Shown here one piece after another: positions 60,624 to 64,000 of a stretch of 64,000 nt of DNA; positions within the stretch are counted from its first letter, which is position 1, and every line of letters begins with the position of its first letter. Below the pieces are notes generated by a model. The model ran no database searches. It was not told the origin of the DNA and saw nothing but the letters and a program-made list of their open reading frames with translations. This stretch comes from Sphingobium sp. CR2-8 (lineage in GTDB: Bacteria > Pseudomonadota > Alphaproteobacteria > Sphingomonadales > Sphingomonadaceae). Both the position numbers and the translations under genes were made by a program. The stretch spans positions 226,501 to 290,500 of the forward strand of contig NZ_JAYKZY010000001.1 of assembly GCF_035818615.1 (NCBI RefSeq), in the 5' to 3' direction.

Positions 60624-63077
60624 ATGCCCGTAATATTGAAATCCTACGGTCGTCTAGGCTCGCTTCTCGGCGTGTCCGCGGCGTGCTGGCTCCCCTTGGC
60701 GGTGTCCTTCGCCCACGCTGCCGAGCCGATGGAGCAGGCGGGGCCTGCACAGCAGGACGCGATAATCGTCACCGGCACGCGAAAGTCCGACCGGACTCTT
60801 GCGCAATCTCTCGCCCCCATCGACGTCGTCCAGTCGAAGGCGCTCGAAACCGTGCCGTCCGCCGACCTGAACGACAAACTGTCGCGCCTCATCCCGTCCT
60901 ATCAGGTGCAGCGCAATACCGTTGCCGACGGCAATATCTTCTTTCGTTCCGCGACGCTCCGCAATCTGTCACCCGACCACACTCTGGTTCTGGTCAATGG
61001 CAAGCGTCGGCATCGTTCGGCATTCGTCGACGTGACGCAACTGGGCGCTCAAGCGGTGGACGTCGCGCAGATACCGGCCATCGCCCTGAAGCAGGTCGAG
61101 GTGCTACGCGATGGCGCGTCGGCCCAATATGGATCGGACGCCATCGCAGGTGTCATCAACTTCATTCTTGAGGATCGGCCCGGCGTGCGCGGCTATGTGC
61201 AGGCGGGCCAATATTATGCGGGTGACGGAGAGAATTACCAGGCAGGCATCAGCGGGGGACTGGCGCTCGGCGATCGCGGCTCCCTCACCATCAGTCTGGA
61301 ATATAATGATGGTGACCGGACTGCGCGCAACGATCAGAATGACGCCGCCCAGGCTTTGATCGATAATGGCGGGCGCTTTGGAAATGCCGCATTCTATCGT
61401 GATGCGATCCGCAATCCCGCGCAGCGGATCGGTCAGCCCAGGCAGCAGAACTACCGCAGCTTCGTCCATGCCAAGCTGGACCTCACCGACGACGTCAGTC
61501 TCTATTCGTTCGGCAGCTATGGCTACAGCAAGGGTGAGAACGACTTCATCTGGCGCAACCCGGAAAGCAACGCCCTGTTCGACCCGCTCCCTCTCTGGGG
61601 CAATTGGACGTTACGGTCCGTCTATCCCGGCGGCTTCGCACCCAATTTCAAGGCGCGCAGCAAAGACGTGGATATGGTCGCGGGTCTGAAGGGCAAGCTG
61701 ACCGACGATTTCGCCTGGGATCTGAGCGGCCGTTATGGTCGCAACCAGATCCGGTACAATCTCGACAACACGATCAATGCCTCGCTAGGGCCGGATTCGC
61801 CGACCAGCTTTTATGCCGGGAGCCGGACCCAGACCGAATATGGGGCCAATCTCGATCTGACCTGGCAACCGGATGTGGGTTTGTCGACGCCGCTGACCGT
61901 GGCCTTCGGCGGCGAATATCGTCACGAAGAATATCGCGCTGGAACGGGCGAAGCTGCCTCCTATGCGCTGGGTCCAGGCGCGGCATTCGGCTACCCCGGC
62001 GGCGCGAACGGCTTTTTCGGGACCGACCCGACACAGGCCGGAACATTCGGTCGCCATAGCGTTGCGGCCTATGCCGATCTCGATGCGCAGATCGCCCCTT
62101 CATTCGAAGTCGATGTTGCGGGCCGTTTCGAACATTATTCGGATGCAGGCTCCGCCTGGACAGGCAAGATCGCGGCCCGATACGAAATGACGCGCGCACT
62201 GGCGATCAGGGGTGCGTTCAGCACCGGATTCCGGGCACCGACGCCCGGCCAGGCGAACCTGACCAACACCAGCCAGCGGCCTACGGACGATGGCTTGTCC
62301 ATCCTGACGCGGGGCACGATTCCATCCATCAATCCGGTCGCCGTCCTGCGCGGGGGCAGGGCGCTGAAACCAGAACGCTCGGTCAATATCAGCGCCGGTT
62401 TCGCTTACGCGCTCTCCTCGCGGGCGAACCTGACCGTCGATTACTATAATATCCGGGTCAAGGATCGGCTCGGCCTGTCGGCTAATTACACGCTGACGCC
62501 GCAGGAGCGAACCAATCTGGTCGCATCGGGCGTGACGCTGGCGCAAGGGCTGGACACGTTCAATTTCTATGTGAACGGCTTCGTCACCCGCACGCAGGGC
62601 GTGGACGCGGTTCTGTCCTATCAGTTCCCCGTGGCCGCAGAAACCACGGTCGGCCTGACCGCGCTCTACAACTATAATCAGACGCGCGTCATCCGTGCCG
62701 ATCGCGGCGTGCTGTCTCCATTACTGCGCCAGTCGCTCGAAGACAGGCTACCGCATCACAAGGCGTCTTTCACCATAGACGCATCGCACCGCCAGTTGCA
62801 GGCGACGTTGCGGGGAACGTGGCTGAGCGCGTGGACGCAACCATTTTTCGACAATGTCGCGATGAACCAGCGGTTCGGCAGCGAAGCGTTTCTGGATGCG
62901 AGCCTGAGCTATGCCGTGACGCCCGCTATCAAGGCGACGATAGGCGTCGAAAACTTCCTTGGCAACTACCCCGACCGGGAGATCGCGCTCGCTTCGTTGG
63001 GCGCGCGATATCCGGTCTATCGCCCATATGAGGCCGATGGCGGCCGCTATTATGTGCGCCTGGGCGTCAGTTTTTGA
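60624..63077 (+). CDS. TonB-dependent siderophore-type receptor
   Basis: An 817-residue receptor from ATG 60624 (GGGG ribosome site upstream). The signal peptide ends near VSFAHAAEP; the TonB box region is DAIIVTGTRKSDRTL. The plug includes NLSPDHTLVLVNGKRRHRSAF and QVEVLRDGASAQYGSDAIAGVINFI, which places it with the iron-siderophore/vitamin-like receptors of sphingomonads and xanthomonads. The barrel ends GVSF. It may be co-transcribed with the class V aminotransferase 32 bp downstream. Control by the TetR at 59758 would be unusual for iron uptake, so another ligand is possible. Confidence 0.93.
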   Translation: MPVILKSYGRLGSLLGVSAACWLPLAVSFAHAAEPMEQAGPAQQDAIIVTGTRKSDRTLAQSLAPIDVVQSKALETVPSADLNDKLSRLIPSYQVQRNTVADGNIFFRSATLRNLSPDHTLVLVNGKRRHRSAFVDVTQLGAQAVDVAQIPAIALKQVEVLRDGASAQYGSDAIAGVINFILEDRPGVRGYVQAGQYYAGDGENYQAGISGGLALGDRGSLTISLEYNDGDRTARNDQNDAAQALIDNGGRFGNAAFYRDAIRNPAQRIGQPRQQNYRSFVHAKLDLTDDVSLYSFGSYGYSKGENDFIWRNPESNALFDPLPLWGNWTLRSVYPGGFAPNFKARSKDVDMVAGLKGKLTDDFAWDLSGRYGRNQIRYNLDNTINASLGPDSPTSFYAGSRTQTEYGANLDLTWQPDVGLSTPLTVAFGGEYRHEEYRAGTGEAASYALGPGAAFGYPGGANGFFGTDPTQAGTFGRHSVAAYADLDAQIAPSFEVDVAGRFEHYSDAGSAWTGKIAARYEMTRALAIRGAFSTGFRAPTPGQANLTNTSQRPTDDGLSILTRGTIPSINPVAVLRGGRALKPERSVNISAGFAYALSSRANLTVDYYNIRVKDRLGLSANYTLTPQERTNLVASGVTLAQGLDTFNFYVNGFVTRTQGVDAVLSYQFPVAAETTVGLTALYNYNQTRVIRADRGVLSPLLRQSLEDRLPHHKASFTIDASHRQLQATLRGTWLSAWTQPFFDNVAMNQRFGSEAFLDASLSYAVTPAIKATIGVENFLGNYPDREIALASLGARYPVYRPYEADGGRYYVRLGVSF

Positions 63078-63109
63078 TCCCACAGCCCGATATTTCAGGA
63101 GAGACTTGC

Positions 63110-64000
63110 ATGTCCACAGCCACCGCTGCTTTCGCGCCCTTCAGACATTCTGCCGTCCCAACGCCGATCGCCGACATCGGCGCGATCGCACGGCAGGATG
63201 GGGATCGCGACGCGCATTTCTGGGAAGCGTTGCGCGCACAATATTCGGTCTCCGGTGGCCTCGCCTATCTGGATAACGCGGCCTATTCGCCGCCGCCGAA
63301 CCTGATCCTCGAAACGCAGGAACGGTGGCAGCATCAGTTGTCGGCCAATCCCGCCAATCCAATGCGGCTGGGAGAGCTGGAGCCGGTGCGCGCGAATATT
63401 GCAGACGCGATCGGCGGTTCGGAGGAGGAGATCACTCTCACACGAAGCACGACGGAGGGGTTCAGCCTGCTACTTTACGGGTTCGACTGGCATGCTGGTG
63501 ACGAAATCCTGTTTGACGGCGGCGATCATCCGTCCATCCGCGCTATTCTGGAAATATTGCAACGACGCTATGGCGTGCGGGCGATCGACGCAGGGCTTGG
63601 CGATGACGTGCCCGGCGATGATGCGATCGTCGCGCGCTACACGAACAAGCTGACCGCACATACGCGGCTCGTCCTGCTGTCTCATGTGAACGGCTGGACC
63701 GGCAGGCGCATGCCGGTTCGCCGCATCGCCGACGCAGCCCATGCCAGCGGCGCGCTGGTTGCGCTGGATGCGAGCCAGTCATTCGGCGCGCTGCATCTGT
63801 CAGTTGGCGACCTTAGCGTCGATTTCGTGGCCGCTCCGGGCCACAAATGGGCGGCGGCGGGCCATGGCGGCGGCTTTGCCTATTTCCGCCATGCAACTCA
63901 GGCGATCGTGTGGCCTACTGTGGGCGGCGGATATGATCCCAAATCGACTTCGCCGTTCGACCAGAGCGCCCGTCGGCTCGACCGTAACGCCGGTCAGAAA
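63110..64000 (+). CDS. Class V aminotransferase (cysteine desulfurase/isopenicillin-epimerase-like), partial
   Basis: Open from ATG 63110 (AGGAGAG upstream) to the window end, 297 residues visible. It has YLDNAAYSPPP near residue 53, a TRSTTEGFSLLL segment for PLP phosphate, HVNGWTGRRMPVRRIADAAHASGALVALDASQSFGAL with the Asp that pairs to the PLP ring, and APGHKWAAAGHGGGF with the Schiff-base Lys. The family includes cysteine desulfurases, kynureninase-like and isopenicillin N epimerase-like enzymes. The 3' end is outside the window. It follows the TonB receptor by 32 bp, so the pair may handle a sulfur- or amino-containing ligand. Confidence 0.88.
   Translation, partial: MSTATAAFAPFRHSAVPTPIADIGAIARQDGDRDAHFWEALRAQYSVSGGLAYLDNAAYSPPPNLILETQERWQHQLSANPANPMRLGELEPVRANIADAIGGSEEEITLTRSTTEGFSLLLYGFDWHAGDEILFDGGDHPSIRAILEILQRRYGVRAIDAGLGDDVPGDDAIVARYTNKLTAHTRLVLLSHVNGWTGRRMPVRRIADAAHASGALVALDASQSFGALHLSVGDLSVDFVAAPGHKWAAAGHGGGFAYFRHATQAIVWPTVGGGYDPKSTSPFDQSARRLDRNAGQK

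Overview
ORGANISM. The window looks like an alphaproteobacterium of the order Sphingomonadales (Sphingobium/Sphingomonas-like). The reasons are high GC, four large TonB-dependent receptors, a Rieske/P450/flavin monooxygenase catabolic repertoire, a FecI/FecR/FecA-type glycan locus, IS66, IS256, IS3 and IS630 elements, and dense packing with ATGA start/stop overlaps. This is inferred from gene families only; there is no rRNA or housekeeping marker in the window. LAYOUT. (1) 1-2.9 kb: the 3' end of an F420 biosynthesis operon (cofE-cofD-cofC, overlapping) and a convergent AraC-type regulator. (2) 3.1-16 kb: an accessory catabolic region. It holds a TonB receptor, a cupin, a divergent SDR, then a tight four-gene operon (Rieske oxygenase alpha subunit, large and small subunits of a B12-dependent acyl-CoA mutase-like enzyme, Rieske ferredoxin), a nonsense-riddled SnoaL-like pseudogene, a second TonB receptor, an LLM-class (probably F420-dependent) oxidoreductase and an SRPBCC protein. 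The mutase appears to have lost several residues normally used by the family. (3) 16-20.6 kb: an IS3 remnant, an NtaA-type flavin monooxygenase divergent from a TetR gene with two clear operators between them, and a second TetR gene divergent from a cytochrome P450 with its own palindromic operator. (4) 20.6-24 kb: mobile DNA debris: a decayed IS256 copy, an intact IS256-family element with an 8-bp target duplication, an integrase fragment and an IS630 fragment. (5) 24-33.4 kb: a seven-gene minus-strand surface-glycan or protein-glycosylation operon (Gfo/Idh dehydrogenase, DegT aminotransferase, glycosyltransferase, GNAT, FAD oxidoreductase, methyltransferase, TPR/GT41 transferase). (6) 33.6-38.9 kb: two identical-looking IS66 elements, one nested inside the tnpC of the other, both with readable 8-bp duplications; the outer copy split an AraC-type gene. 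(7) 39-50.4 kb: a ClC antiporter, then a glycan-use locus read on the minus strand (ECF sigma, FecR, TonB receptor, GH106 rhamnosidase-like enzyme, sulfatase). (8) 50.5-58.2 kb: an IS3 orfA remnant, an RND efflux system (permease, adaptor with a one-base frameshift, TetR, NodT-type outer-membrane factor) and an SDR. (9) 58.2-64 kb: a MATE transporter, a TetR regulator, a TonB receptor and the start of a class V aminotransferase; the MATE and receptor promoters share an 18-bp palindrome. HOW IT FITS. The most unusual part is region 2. Oxygenase, B12 mutase and ferredoxin are translationally coupled, next to F420 synthesis genes and an F420-type oxidoreductase, and flanked by receptors that could import substrate or cobalamin. 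An 18-bp palindrome-like motif recurs in two divergent promoter regions there. This suggests an undescribed catabolic pathway that oxidises a substrate and then rearranges its carbon skeleton. Substrate and reaction cannot be read from the sequence.
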